Origin: JAFECT01 sp963838235
Lineage (GTDB): Bacteria; Pseudomonadota; Alphaproteobacteria; Caulobacterales; Caulobacteraceae
DNA length: 64,000 bases
NCBI GenBank assembly: GCA_963838235.1
Contig: CAWIQJ010000001.1
Span: 1 to 64,000, forward strand
Direction: 5' to 3'
The notes below the pieces were generated by a model, which was not told where the DNA came from, searched no databases, and saw only the letters and a program-made list of their open reading frames with translations. The translations under genes were made by a program, and so were the position numbers. Each line of letters starts with the position of its first letter. The stretch's first letter is position 1. Below, piece after piece: positions 18,419 to 30,092 of this stretch.

Positions 18419-20935
18419 GCTTCGCTGTCGCTCCGCTTCGCGGCGCGCGAATTGCGCGCGGGCGTGCGCGGTTTTCGCATCTTTCTGGCCTGTTTGGCGC
18501 TCGGCGTCGCCGCCATCGCGGCCGCGAGCTCCACCGCCGAGGCGTTCCGGCGCGGCCTGGCGTCCGAAGCGCGGCGAGATCCTGGGCGGCGACCTGTCCG
18601 TTTCCGCCTGGCAAAGGCGCTTCACCCCGCAGGAGCGGGCGGCCTTTCGCAGACGGGCCAAGTCTCCTACGCCATCGGCGTCAACGCCATGGCCGAGGCG
18701 CCGTCGGGCGCGCGCCACGTGGTCGAGCTGCGCGGGGTGAGCGACAGCTATCCGCTCGCCGGCAAGGTAGAGCTTCAGGGCGGCGGCTCGCTCGCCCAGG
18801 CGCTGGCGGTGCAGAACGGCGTCGCGGGTGCGGTGGTGGAGCAGAGTCTGCTCGACCGGCTGGGCATTCGCCTCGGCGACAAATTCCTCATCGGCAATAC
18901 GACCGTGATCGCGCGCGCGGTGCTGATCGCCGAGCCGGACCGTCTCGGCCGCGGCTTCCCGCTCGGACCGCGCGTGCTCACCGGTATTCGCACGATAGAA
19001 CAGGGCGGTTTTCTGGGCGCCGGCGCGCCCTACGGCGAGACCGTGCGCATCGCCATCCCGCCGAGCGAGGGCCTCGGCCGCGCCGCGCGCGATCTGCGAC
19101 ACGATCTGCACGCCCATCGCCTGCGGGTGCGTGACCGCAACGACGCGGCGCCCGGCATCCGCAAGCTGATCGACCAGCTGGAATATTTCCTCGGTTTCAT
19201 CGGCCTGGCGTCGCTGGTGGCGGGCGGGCTCGGCGTGTCCGGCGCGGTGTCGGCCTATCTGGAGGCGCGCAAGCCGTCGATTGCGGTCTTGAAAGCCCTC
19301 GGCGCCGACGGGGCGCTGACCCGCAACACCTATCTGATTCAGATCGGTCTGCTGGCCCTGCTGGGCGTAGCCATCGGGCTCGCGATCGGCGCCGTCGTGC
19401 CGTTGATCCTGGGCGCCCTGGTGCGCAACAGCCTGCCGATCCCGGCCCTGTTCGCGGTCTATCCCATGCCGCTGCTGAAGGCCGGCGCCTTCGGCCTCTT
19501 GTCCGCCGCCGCCTTCTCGCTGGCCCCGCTCGCCCGCGCCCGCACCACGCCGCCGGCCGCGCTGCTGCGCCGCGACCTGAGCGGACGGTTGAGTTTCGGC
19601 GTCGAGCTGATCGGCGCGCTGCTGGCGGGCGGCGCGCTCGCCGCGCTCGCGGTGGTCACCGCGCCCACACCGCTGGCGGCCGGCCTGATGATCGGCGGTG
19701 TCGCCGTGTCGTTCGTGCTGTTGTGGCTGCTGGGTTTAGCGGCCGCCTTCGTCGCCGGCCGCGCCCGCATCGGCGCGCGGGGCGCCCTGCGCATCGGCCT
19801 GGCCAATCTCGCGGGTCCGCGTTCGGCCGCGCGCACCGCATCGCCGGCCATCGGCCTCGGCGTTGCGCTGCTGGCGGCGGTGGTGCTGATCCAGTCAAGC
19901 CTGTTGTCCCAGGTCGCCGACGTGGCGCCGCGCACCGCGCCGGCGCTGGTCTTCATCGGCGTGCCCGGCGATCGCGCGACCGCGTTCGATACCGAGGTAA
20001 TGCAGGCGTTCGGCACACCGCTGACGCCCCAGGTCTACCAGCGCTGGCCCTACGCCACCGGCCGCATCCTGCGCGCCAACGGCAAGGTCCTCGAGCGCCG
20101 CAAGATGCCCGAAGGCGAACGTTGGGCCTTCGACAACGACATCGGCCTCTCCGCCATCGGCGCCGAGCCGCCGAACGCGGGGATCGTGGCGGGCCGTTGG
20201 TGGCCCGCGGACTACGCCGGGCCGCCGCTGGCCGCGCTCGACGCCGACGCCGGGCGCGCGGGTGGTCTGAAGGTCGGCGACAGCATCACCCTGTCCATCC
20301 TCGGTCGCGAGATCGACGCGCGCATCGCGGTGCTGCGCAAGGTCGAGTTCGGCGCCTTCGGTCCGTCCTTCACCCTGGTCGTCACACCACAGACGCTCGC
20401 GGGCGCGGGCCTCAACGACATCGCCATCGCGAAAGCGACGCCTCAGCAGGAGGCGGCGGTGACGCGCGCGCTGGGACGCGATTTTCCGACCGTCGACGTG
20501 ATCAGCGTGCGCGAACAGCTCGCGGCGGCGACCGACCTGTTCAACCGCCTGGCGCTCGCGGTGCGCGGCGCTGCGGCGGTGGCGGCGCTGGCCGGTCTGC
20601 TGGTGCTCGCCGGCGCCATCGCAGCCGGCGCGCGGGCGCGAGCCAAGGAGGCGGCGATCCTGAAAGTGCTGGGCGCCGCGCGCGGCCAGATCCTGCTCGC
20701 CTATGCGGTCGAGTACGGCCTTGTCGGCCTGATCGCCGGCGTGGCCGGAACCGGCCTCGGCTATCTCGCGGCCTGGCCCGTAGTGGTGAAGGTGTTCCAG
20801 GCGCGCTGGAGCGTGGACTGGACCGGAGTCGCCGCTTTGGTCGGCGGCGCAGCGCTGCTGGCCGGGCTGGGCGGGATCCTTGCGGCCCTGCAGGCCCTGT
20901 CCAAACGCCCCGCGCCGGTGCTGCGGTCGGAATAG
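18415..20935 (+). CDS. ybbP: ABC transporter permease YbbP (FtsX-like; frameshifted at the N terminus)
   Basis: A large permease of about 840 residues with two FtsX-type membrane modules and a long periplasmic region. The start is probably GTG 18415 overlapping the ybbA stop. An indel near 18420-18427 is needed to reach SLRFAARELRAGVRGFRIF. A second and third indel near 18570 and 18655 restore EILGGDLSVSAWQRRFTPQE between EAFRRGLASEA and GQVSYAIGVNAM. The rest is open to 20935 and ends with the usual last-helix block (AILKVLGAARGQILLAYAVEYG and following). It works with YbbA. Confidence 0.87.
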
Positions 20936-21030
20936 CCGCAGGCTCGCCTCCCGCTTGCAGGCCAAGCGGTGCAGGGCCACATTAGCGGCCGGGTCCGCGC
21001 CGCGGACCGTGACAGAGGTTTCATATCGCG

Positions 21031-21783
21031 ATGAGCGACTCCAACAATCCCTGGGGCGGCCCGGCGGTCCAGACCGTCGCCGTGGACACGGGCGTGGACG
21101 CGGGCCTGCGCCGCTTCATGCTGGGCGTCTACAACAAGCTGTGCCTGGGCCTGATCCTGGCCGGCGCGCTGGCCTGGGTCGTCGGCAATGTGCCGGAAGT
21201 CACCCAGATGTTCTTCCAGGTGCAGGGCGGCCGCGTCGGCGTGACGCCCCTGGGCATGGTGGTGCAGTGGGCGCCTTTGGTGATGTTGCTGATCGCCACC
21301 TTCACCATGCGAAGCCCCACGGCGCAGGGCGCGAGCCTGCTCTACTGGCTGGTGGTGGCGAGCTTCGGCGCCTCGCTCGGCTTCATCTTCCTGGCCTACG
21401 CCGGGACCACGATCTACATGACCTTCTTCATCACGGCGGCGACCTTCGGTTCGCTCAGCCTGTGGGGCTACACCACCAAGCGAAACATCTCCGCCTGGGG
21501 CAGCTTCCTGTTCATGGGCCTGATCGGGATCATCATCGCGATGGTGGTGAACCTGTTCCTGCACAATGCGATGATGGATTTCGTGATCAGCATCATCGGG
21601 GTGCTGATCTTCGCGGGCTTCACCGCCTACGACACCCAGAAGCTGAAGATCGGCTACGCTCAGCTGAAGGACAATCAGGCGGCGCTCAGCGTGATGACCA
21701 GCTGGGGCGCGCTGAACCTGTTCCTCGACTTCATCAACATGTTCCTCTTCCTGCTGCGCATCTTCGGCGGCGGCCGCCGCTAG
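21031..21783 (+). CDS. Bax inhibitor-1 / YccA family membrane protein
   Basis: A 250-residue protein with seven hydrophobic segments of the BI-1 fold. Diagnostic parts are LRRFMLGVYNKLCLGLILAG at the start, IYMTFFITAATFGSLSLWGYTT in the middle, and GVLIFAGFTAYDTQKLK with the conserved Asp near the C terminus. BI-1 proteins of bacteria are pH-sensitive calcium-leak channels in at least one case (YetJ). Single gene, ending at a strong terminator. Confidence 0.9.
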   Translation: MSDSNNPWGGPAVQTVAVDTGVDAGLRRFMLGVYNKLCLGLILAGALAWVVGNVPEVTQMFFQVQGGRVGVTPLGMVVQWAPLVMLLIATFTMRSPTAQGASLLYWLVVASFGASLGFIFLAYAGTTIYMTFFITAATFGSLSLWGYTTKRNISAWGSFLFMGLIGIIIAMVVNLFLHNAMMDFVISIIGVLIFAGFTAYDTQKLKIGYAQLKDNQAALSVMTSWGALNLFLDFINMFLFLLRIFGGGRR

Positions 21784-21809
21784 ATCTCGGACTGAGGACG
21801 GCAAACAAA

Positions 21810-21839
21810 AGCCCCGGCGGAACGACACCGCCGGGGCTT
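21810..21839. terminator. Strong hairpin terminator, bidirectional
   Basis: Perfect 10-bp stem gccccggcgg / ccgccggggc with a 7-base loop, A-run on the left and TT on the right. It lies between the convergent BI-1 and DUF2794 genes and can serve both. Confidence 0.85.
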
Positions 21840-21841
21840 CC

Positions 21842-22177
21842 CTATTCCACCAGGCTGAACCGGCCCTTGTCGAAGACCCGCAGCGCCTGGGTGAGCTCGT
21901 GAGCCCGCTTCACGATCAGGCCCCCTTGGCTGATCACCGACCAGGCCCCCTGGCGCCGCGCCAGGGCGGGGCGCTTTTCGATGCGGTAGAGCGGCGATTC
22001 CGAAGCGTGGCGATAGACCGAGAAGCTGACCGCCTCGGGGTTGGAATCGATGGCGTAGTCGCGCCACTCGCCCGCCGCCACCATCCGCCCATAGACCCGG
22101 AGAATCTGGTTCAGCTCCCGCCGGTCGAAAAACACGGCGCCCGAACGGGGGGCTGGGGTGAGGACGTCAAAGCTCAT
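21842..22177 (-). CDS. DUF2794 domain-containing protein
   Basis: A 111-residue protein restricted, as far as I know, to Alphaproteobacteria. The family blocks FFDRRELNQILRVYGRMVAAGEWRDYAID and SFSVYRHASESPLYRIEKRP are visible as consecutive segments. It is cytoplasmic, with no membrane segment. Function unknown. Monocistronic, ending at the bidirectional hairpin. Confidence 0.85.
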   Translation of the reverse strand: MSFDVLTPAPRSGAVFFDRRELNQILRVYGRMVAAGEWRDYAIDSNPEAVSFSVYRHASESPLYRIEKRPALARRQGAWSVISQGGLIVKRAHELTQALRVFDKGRFSLVE

Positions 22178-22651
22178 CGAAGGCGAGCCTACCTCCCGAA
22201 TCCGTCACAAAGGAAGCCGTGTCGTGCGGGACACGTTCCCGCCGGATCATGACGCAGGCTTCATGACCCGTCTTGAAATGGCCTTAATTCGGTCCCGCGC
22301 CCGCCTGTTTAGGCCCCAATATTCTGAACGTCGGCCGGTTGGGGCAACGGAGAGATCCCGGATCCTGAACAGCCCCCCCAGCCCCCCTGGATTTATACGG
22401 GGCCCCGGTCGGTCGACAGTTCCTCCAAGCGACAGCGCCCGCACCATCCTCCCCCCATGGCTGCGGGCGTTTTCGCGTCTGGAGCGTCGCTCGCGGGCTC
22501 AAGAAAAGATTGCCCACGAAAAACACGAAAAGCACGAACAAGGCCGCCGCTTCGCGGCGGCAATAATGTCCTCGCGCCGCCTGCCGGCTGACTCAGGAAG
22601 CGGGACGCGTTCGTGCTTTTCGTGTTTTTCGTGGGCAAGCTCTAGCGACGC
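22178..22651. other. Intergenic region with no gene, containing an inverted-repeat element
   Basis: About 470 bases separate the DUF2794 and DUF1223 genes (both leftward). No open frame here has coding character. The right part (22510-22638) is a palindromic element described separately. The left part has C-rich and G-rich runs (agccccccc, ggggccccgg) and presumably the DUF2794 promoter, which I cannot place with confidence. Confidence 0.6.
22510..22638. repeat. Palindromic repeat element with 30-bp perfect inverted arms
   Basis: The arms at 22510-22539 and 22609-22638 are exact reverse complements; the core motif is cccacgaaaaacacgaaaag. Between them lies a small GC hairpin (gccgccgc ttc gcggcggc at 22543-22561). 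An 18-base part of the same arm (gcccacgaaaaacacgaa) recurs at 62321-62338. It lies just downstream of the DUF1223 stop and could act as its terminator. Confidence 0.8.
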
Positions 22652-23386
22652 CTACAGGCGGCGCGCCGCCAGGATGCGGCCCGTCCTCACCGCCTGGACC
22701 AGGATCACCGACTTCAGCGCCGGGTCGGTGGCCTTAGGGAGTTTGTAGGCGTGGCTCGCGCCGCGCCAGGGGCCGAGCTTGACCAGTTCGCGCACCACAT
22801 CGGCCTCGCGGATGAGCTTGCCCTTGTTCTCGCCGGTGTTGACCTTCACCTCGCGCACCTCGGGCGCGTAGCGGACCAGCCAGACCTCGGCGCCGCCGGC
22901 GGCGGACTTGGCCGCGCCCACGAGGGCCCAGGAGGGGCTACGCATGATGATCGCGGGCCGCGCGTCCGGCTCGTGGGCCGCCGTCTTGATCGCGGCCTCG
23001 ACCTCATCGGATTTCAGGCCCGACATCTGCTCGCGGCCGTCCACCACCACCTGGGGCGTGTAGACGTCGCGCAGCTTCATGGCCTTCATGTAGGCGTGCT
23101 GGCGGTCGGAGAACTCCGGCCGGGCGAAGCTGTCGCGCCAGCCGAGGTAGTCCCAGTAGTCCACCGGAAAGGTCAGGGCGATGACGTCGGGCTCGTCAGC
23201 CAGCTTCATGACCAGCTGATTGGCGGCGGGGCAGTCGGCGCAGCCCTGGGCGGTGTAGAGCTCGACCACCACAGGCCGGGCGGCGGCATGATGCGCCCGG
23301 TGATGCAGCGCGCGGGCCGCGGCGGCCCGAGTCACTGGGAGGGGGGCGATCAGGACGGCGGCGATCAGCAGCGCTGGTAGTCGCAT
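22652..23386 (-). CDS. DUF1223 exported thioredoxin-like protein
   Basis: A 244-residue exported protein with a signal peptide (LPALLIAAVLIAPLPVTRA). It has a thioredoxin-like beginning, VVVELYTAQGCADCPAANQL, with a CxxC at residues 49 and 52, followed by the DUF1223 blocks TFPVDYWDYLGWRDSFARPEFSDRQ and VYTPQVVVDGREQMSG. The start is taken at the ATG at 23386 because it begins the signal peptide. Probably a periplasmic disulfide-active or metal-handling protein; the exact role is unknown. Confidence 0.87.
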   Translation of the reverse strand: MRLPALLIAAVLIAPLPVTRAAAARALHHRAHHAAARPVVVELYTAQGCADCPAANQLVMKLADEPDVIALTFPVDYWDYLGWRDSFARPEFSDRQHAYMKAMKLRDVYTPQVVVDGREQMSGLKSDEVEAAIKTAAHEPDARPAIIMRSPSWALVGAAKSAAGGAEVWLVRYAPEVREVKVNTGENKGKLIREADVVRELVKLGPWRGASHAYKLPKATDPALKSVILVQAVRTGRILAARRL

Positions 23387-23489
23387 GTCGCTGAGTATCC
23401 GTTCCCCGGCCACGCCGCACCTCACCCTAGCGTGAGCGGGCGGCGCGGGGGGCGACCCTGCCCCGGCGCGCCGCCCGCTGCAACCTTGG

Positions 23490-26180
<2,691 letters not shown>

Positions 26181-26334
26181 GGATGATCCTCTCGATCGAT
26201 GGGGCCGCCCCAAAACGGGGTGCGGGACTGGGCGCTTGAAACCGGAAAGCACAGGTTGCCGGTTCGCGCCGCAGAAGTCCCCGCGCGGCCGCGGTCCTCT
26301 TAGACCCGCGTTACAGCTACGTCGAGGGCGACGG

Positions 26335-26943
26335 ATGCTGACCGGGCTGGGGGTGGAAAACCTGTCGGTGGCGCGGGGCGCGCGGACCCTGTTCGAGGGC
26401 CTGAGCCTGGCGCTCGGTGCGGACGAACTGCTGACGCTGACCGGCGCCAACGGGGCGGGCAAGACGTCGCTGTTGCGCGCCGTCGCAGGCTTCATCCGCC
26501 CCCAGAATGGAATGATTTCATTCGAAGGTCAGGACGCGGACGAGGCGCGCGCCGAGTTGCTGCACTACCTCGGGCACCAGGACGGTCTGAAGCCCGCGCG
26601 CACGGCGTGGGAGGAGCTGTGCTTTCAGGCCGAATGGTGCGGCGGCTCGCGCGAGACGGCGCGCGCGGCGGTGGACCGGTTGGCGCTGCAGCCCTTGCTT
26701 GGGCTGGAGATCCGCAAGCTGTCGGCGGGGCAGCGGCGGCGCGTGGCGCTGGCGCGTCTGATCGCGGCCCCCAGGCCGCTGTGGCTGCTCGACGAACCGA
26801 TGGCGCCGCTCGATGCGGAACGAAGGTCCGCCTTCGGAGCATTGATGGGAGAGCATCTCGCGGGCGGTGGAATGATCCTCGCGGCGGTGCACGATCCCTT
26901 GCCGCTGGCCGGCCGCACGCTGGCGATCGGAGCGGCGGCGTGA
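26335..26943 (+). CDS. ccmA: Cytochrome c maturation ATPase CcmA
   Basis: A 202-residue ABC ATPase of the haem-handling CcmABCD complex. Walker A is GANGAGKTSLLRA, the signature KLSAGQRRRVALARLI, and Walker B LWLLDEPMAPLD. HYLGHQDGLKPARTAWEEL is typical of CcmA. Start at the ATG at 26335; the stop overlaps the ccmB start (GTGA). Confidence 0.94.
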   Translation: MLTGLGVENLSVARGARTLFEGLSLALGADELLTLTGANGAGKTSLLRAVAGFIRPQNGMISFEGQDADEARAELLHYLGHQDGLKPARTAWEELCFQAEWCGGSRETARAAVDRLALQPLLGLEIRKLSAGQRRRVALARLIAAPRPLWLLDEPMAPLDAERRSAFGALMGEHLAGGGMILAAVHDPLPLAGRTLAIGAAA

Positions 26944-27605
26944 ACAGTTTCCTCGTGCTCCTGCGCCGCGAACTCGACCTCGCCTGGGGCGGCGGCGGCG
27001 GGCCGCTGCTCGGCTGCGCCTTCCTGGCCTGTGTGACGACGCTGCTGCCGCTGGCGGCGGGACCGTCGCTGGTCCGGCTCGCTGGCTTTGCGCCGGGCGC
27101 GGCCTGGGTGGCGCTGGCGCTGGCGTCGTTGCTGTCGCTCGAGCGCATGTTCGAACGCGACTGCGAGGACGGCGCGCTCGACCTGCTCGCCACCGGGCCG
27201 TTGCCCCTCGAACTGGTCGCCCTCGCCAAGGGTCTCGCCCAATGGGCCGCCAACGGCCTGCCGCTGGCGGTGGCCGCTCCGGTCGCCGCCATCGCGCTCG
27301 GCGCCTCGTCCTCGCTCGCGCTCTTGATCTTCGCCTGCGCCGCCGTCGGCGGCCTGGGCTTCGCCTTCACCGGCGGCGTCGGCGCCGCGGTCGCCCTGGG
27401 GGCGCGGCGCGGCGGGGTGCTGATCGCGGTGATCGTCCTGCCGCTGTTCGCACCGCCGGTGATCTTCGGCGCCGGCGCGGTCGGCAATTTCGCCGCGGGC
27501 CTGTCCTGGCAAGGCGGCTTCGGGTTCCTGTGCGCGTATGCGTTGGCGACGTTAGCGTTGGCGCCCTTCGCCATGGCGGCGGCGGTTCGGAATGCGTTGG
27601 GATGA
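26940..27605 (+). CDS. ccmB: Haem exporter permease CcmB
   Basis: A 221-residue, six-helix membrane protein. Family segments: LLRRELDLAWGGGG, the cytoplasmic LERMFERDCEDGALDLLA and LPLELVALAKGLAQW, and VLPLFAPPVIFGAGAV. The GTG start overlaps the ccmA stop. Forms the CcmAB part of the complex that releases holo-CcmE, which is not encoded in this window. Confidence 0.94.
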   Translation: MNSFLVLLRRELDLAWGGGGGPLLGCAFLACVTTLLPLAAGPSLVRLAGFAPGAAWVALALASLLSLERMFERDCEDGALDLLATGPLPLELVALAKGLAQWAANGLPLAVAAPVAAIALGASSSLALLIFACAAVGGLGFAFTGGVGAAVALGARRGGVLIAVIVLPLFAPPVIFGAGAVGNFAAGLSWQGGFGFLCAYALATLALAPFAMAAAVRNALG

Positions 27606-27646
27606 TCCGCCTTGTTCCCGCTCCGAGCCCGGACTAGACCCCGCCG

Positions 27647-28369
27647 GTGATCTTCGGCCTCGCCAATCCCCAGCGTTTCATGGACGCCACGCGCCGCCTG
27701 GGCCTCTGGCTCGGTGTCCTGGCCGCCGTGTTGCTGGCCACGGGCGTCTGGCTCAGCTTCACCGCGCCGCCGGACTATCAGCAGGGCGAGAGCGTGCGGA
27801 TCATGTTCGTGCACGTACCGGCCGCCTGGATGGCGCTGTTCGTCTATGTCTGTCTCGGCGGCGCCAGCTTCTTCAGCCTGATCTTTCGCCACGCCCTGGC
27901 CGACGCCGCCGCCAAGGCCGCGGCCCCCCTGGGCGCCGGCTTCAATCTGCTGGCGCTCGCCACGGGATCGCTGTGGGGCCGGCCGATGTGGGGGGCCTGG
28001 TGGGTGTGGGACGCGCGCCTGACCTCGGTCCTGATCCTGTTCTTCTTCTACCTCGGCTACATGGCGCTACGCGCCGCCCTCGACGACGAACAGAGGGCCG
28101 CGCGGGCCTCGGCGATCCTGGCGCTGGTGGGCCTGGTCAATGTGCCAATTGTGCATTTCTCGGTGACCTGGTGGAACACCCTGCACCAGCCCGCCTCGGT
28201 GTTCCGGCTCGGCGGCCCGACCATTGCGTGGAGCCTGCTCGCGCCGCTCTTGGTCATGGCGCTCGGCTATATGGCGCTGTTCTTCGCCCTGTGGATCATA
28301 CGTACACGGACGGAAGTGGTTCTGCGCCGCGCCGAAGCCTTGACCCTCAAACACGCGGGCGGCGCCTGA
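27647..28369 (+). CDS. ccmC: Haem-handling membrane protein CcmC
   Basis: A 240-residue, six-helix protein with the periplasmic WWVWDARLTS tryptophan-rich haem motif and conserved His residues (FVHVPAAWMAL and VPIVHFSVTWWNTLHQ). It attaches haem to CcmE. GTG start at 27647; the stop overlaps the ccmD ATG (TGATG). Confidence 0.95.
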   Translation: MIFGLANPQRFMDATRRLGLWLGVLAAVLLATGVWLSFTAPPDYQQGESVRIMFVHVPAAWMALFVYVCLGGASFFSLIFRHALADAAAKAAAPLGAGFNLLALATGSLWGRPMWGAWWVWDARLTSVLILFFFYLGYMALRAALDDEQRAARASAILALVGLVNVPIVHFSVTWWNTLHQPASVFRLGGPTIAWSLLAPLLVMALGYMALFFALWIIRTRTEVVLRRAEALTLKHAGGA

Positions 28370-28517
28370 TGCTGCATCTCGACATGGGCAAATACGCACT
28401 GTTCGTCTGGCCGGCCTGGGGGCTGAGCGTACTGGTGCTAGCGGCCTCGTCGCCGATACGCTCGCGCGCGCCCGCCGCGCCAAGGCGGCGCTCGATCTCG
28501 CGGAGGCCGGACAGTGA
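28369..28517 (+). CDS. ccmD: Haem exporter small subunit CcmD (one frameshift)
   Basis: A short gene lying exactly between ccmC and ccmG. The first half reads MLHLDMGKYALFVWPAWGLSVLVL, the expected single membrane helix. After an indel around 28441-28448 it continues LVADTLARARRAKAALDL to the stop at 28515-28517, which overlaps the ccmG start (GTGA). About 49 residues, the usual CcmD size with a basic cytoplasmic tail. Confidence 0.88.
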
Positions 28518-29035
28518 AGCGCTGGATCGCGCTCATACCGCTCGTGGTGCTCGCAGCCCTGGCGGTGATGTTCTTCGGCTGGACCCTGAAGCGCGACCCG
28601 CACGTCTCGCCCGACGAACTGGTCAACAAGCCCGTGCCCGCGGTCGCGGTTGTTCCCCTCACAGGCGGCGCGCCCACGCCGCTGAACGCCGCCGTGAAGG
28701 GTCCCGCCCTGATCAACGTCTTCGCCTCCTGGTGCGCGCCGTGCCGCACCGAGCAGCCGCAGCTCCTGCGCCTGAAACAACAGGGCGTGCGGATCATCGG
28801 GGTGGCGTGGAAGGACGAACCGGCGAAGACCCAGACTTTGTTGGGCGAAATCGGCGACCCGTTCGCCGCGGTCTACTCCGACCGCGACGGCCGCGCGGCG
28901 GTCGAGCTCGGCATCTCGGGCGCGCCCGAAACCTTCGTGGTCAACTCCAAGGGCGTCATCGTGGACAAGTGGCCCGCCCCGATGACGGACGACGACGCCG
29001 ACCGGTTGGTCCGGGAGCTGAACAAGGCAGGGTAG
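28514..29035 (+). CDS. ccmG: Thiol:disulfide interchange protein CcmG/DsbE
   Basis: A 173-residue, membrane-anchored periplasmic thioredoxin. One N-terminal helix (ALIPLVVLAALAVMFFGW), then NVFASWCAPCRTEQPQL with the redox pair Cys74/Cys77, VRIIGVAWKDEPAKTQTL and the cis-Pro segment ISGAPETFVVNSKGVI. It reduces apocytochrome cysteines before haem attachment. Last gene of the ccmABCDG operon; ccmE, ccmF and ccmH are not in the window. Confidence 0.94.
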   Translation: MKRWIALIPLVVLAALAVMFFGWTLKRDPHVSPDELVNKPVPAVAVVPLTGGAPTPLNAAVKGPALINVFASWCAPCRTEQPQLLRLKQQGVRIIGVAWKDEPAKTQTLLGEIGDPFAAVYSDRDGRAAVELGISGAPETFVVNSKGVIVDKWPAPMTDDDADRLVRELNKAG

Positions 29036-29108
29036 GATCTAAGGGGGTCCACGCAGGCGGCAACACCTCGTTAACCCTTTTTCTACACCTCTCGTTAAGC
29101 CTGTCGGC

Positions 29109-29354
29109 GTGGCCCAGCCGATCCGTCCGACCCCGCCGACCTTCACCCCGTCCGTTCGTCCGAGCGACACGGCGCAGGCGGCGCAGCGCGCGTTTTTCGA
29201 TGCCGCCCTGGGCCGAGCGACCGCGACCCCGGTTGCTGCCCCGACGATGGCCGCAAAGGCCGTCCAGGCTGCGCCGCATGTGGTTCAGGCGGATACGGAC
29301 GAACCCGCCGACCGCTGGGCGCGGCCCGGGTTGCGGGTCGATATAAAGGTCTGA
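29109..29354 (+). CDS. Small hypothetical protein
   Basis: An 81-residue open frame starting at GTG 29109, rich in Pro, Ala and Thr at the N terminus, with an acidic middle and the ending RWARPGLRVDIKV. A C terminus of the type R-P-G-x-x-x-D-I-K-V occurs in small conserved Caulobacterales proteins (recalled, not checked). No signal or membrane segment. It lies between ccmG and a convergent MarR gene. It may be real, but the evidence is only composition and the ending. Confidence 0.4.
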   Translation: MAQPIRPTPPTFTPSVRPSDTAQAAQRAFFDAALGRATATPVAAPTMAAKAVQAAPHVVQADTDEPADRWARPGLRVDIKV

Positions 29355-29377
29355 GAGCGGAGGATCGCAGACGCGGT

Positions 29378-29974
29378 TCAGGCGGCCTTCTTGATCTTCT
29401 TTTTCTTCTTGTCGACCTTCTCGGCCTTGGGCGCCTTGTCGCGCTTGGCGTCCTTCTTGTTTTTCTTCTTCTTGCGGCCGTCCATGGCCTCGCCGACGGC
29501 GGCCGCCGCGGCTTCCTCGCCGGCGCGGGCGAAGGCTCTGAGGCCCGCGATAAAGCTGTTGCGCTTGCCGCGCGGCAAGAGCGTCAGGATCTTCTTGTCG
29601 GCAGCGTCGACCTTGGGCTTGGCGTCGCCCAGCTCGGCGCGACCGGCGTCGGTCAGGCTCACCGTGTTGGCGCGCGCGTCGAGGCTGGAGCGCTCACGCT
29701 CGAGCAGGCCCTTGGAGATCATCCGCGCCACCATGTCCGCCAGGGTCGAACGGTCGATGCCGGTGGAGCGGACCAGGTCGGTCTGGGTCAGGCCCGGATT
29801 GTGCGCCACCGCGGTCAGCACCGCATACTGACGTTGGGTCAGGCCGTCGGGCCCGGTTTCGGTGGAATAGAGGTCCAGCGCGAGCTGCAGCACCCGGTGC
29901 AGCAGATGGCTCGGCGACTGGTCCAGCGGGCTGTCCTCGCCCGCGCGGCCCGACTTTCCCTTGGTCTTCGCCAT
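29378..29974 (-). CDS. MarR-family regulator with a lysine-rich C-terminal tail
   Basis: A 198-residue winged-helix regulator. The MarR core covers residues 20-150: LTQRQYAVLTAVAHNPGLTQ, DLVRSTGIDRSTLADMVARM (recognition helix), GLLERERSSLDARANTVSLT (wing). The remaining 50 residues are almost only Lys, Ala, Asp and Arg (for example RKKKKNKKDAKRDKAPKAEK), an unusual addition that probably binds DNA non-specifically. The ligand is unknown; no enzyme or pump lies next to it. Confidence 0.87.
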   Translation of the reverse strand: MAKTKGKSGRAGEDSPLDQSPSHLLHRVLQLALDLYSTETGPDGLTQRQYAVLTAVAHNPGLTQTDLVRSTGIDRSTLADMVARMISKGLLERERSSLDARANTVSLTDAGRAELGDAKPKVDAADKKILTLLPRGKRNSFIAGLRAFARAGEEAAAAAVGEAMDGRKKKKNKKDAKRDKAPKAEKVDKKKKKIKKAA

Positions 29975-30092
29975 GGTCCGATCCTCGGCTGACTGCCCCT
30001 GGCCTATAGCACGGTTGCGCGACGGTTCGACGACATAAGCTCCGTGGACGGAAACGCTCGCACGGTCAGGCTGGACCGCCTAGAGTCCTTGT

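Noticed and set aside
17660..19117. 485-residue leftward open frame across ybbA and the start of ybbP
   Set aside because: Antisense to intact ABC transporter motifs; low-complexity Arg/His/Gln-rich translation with no family features.
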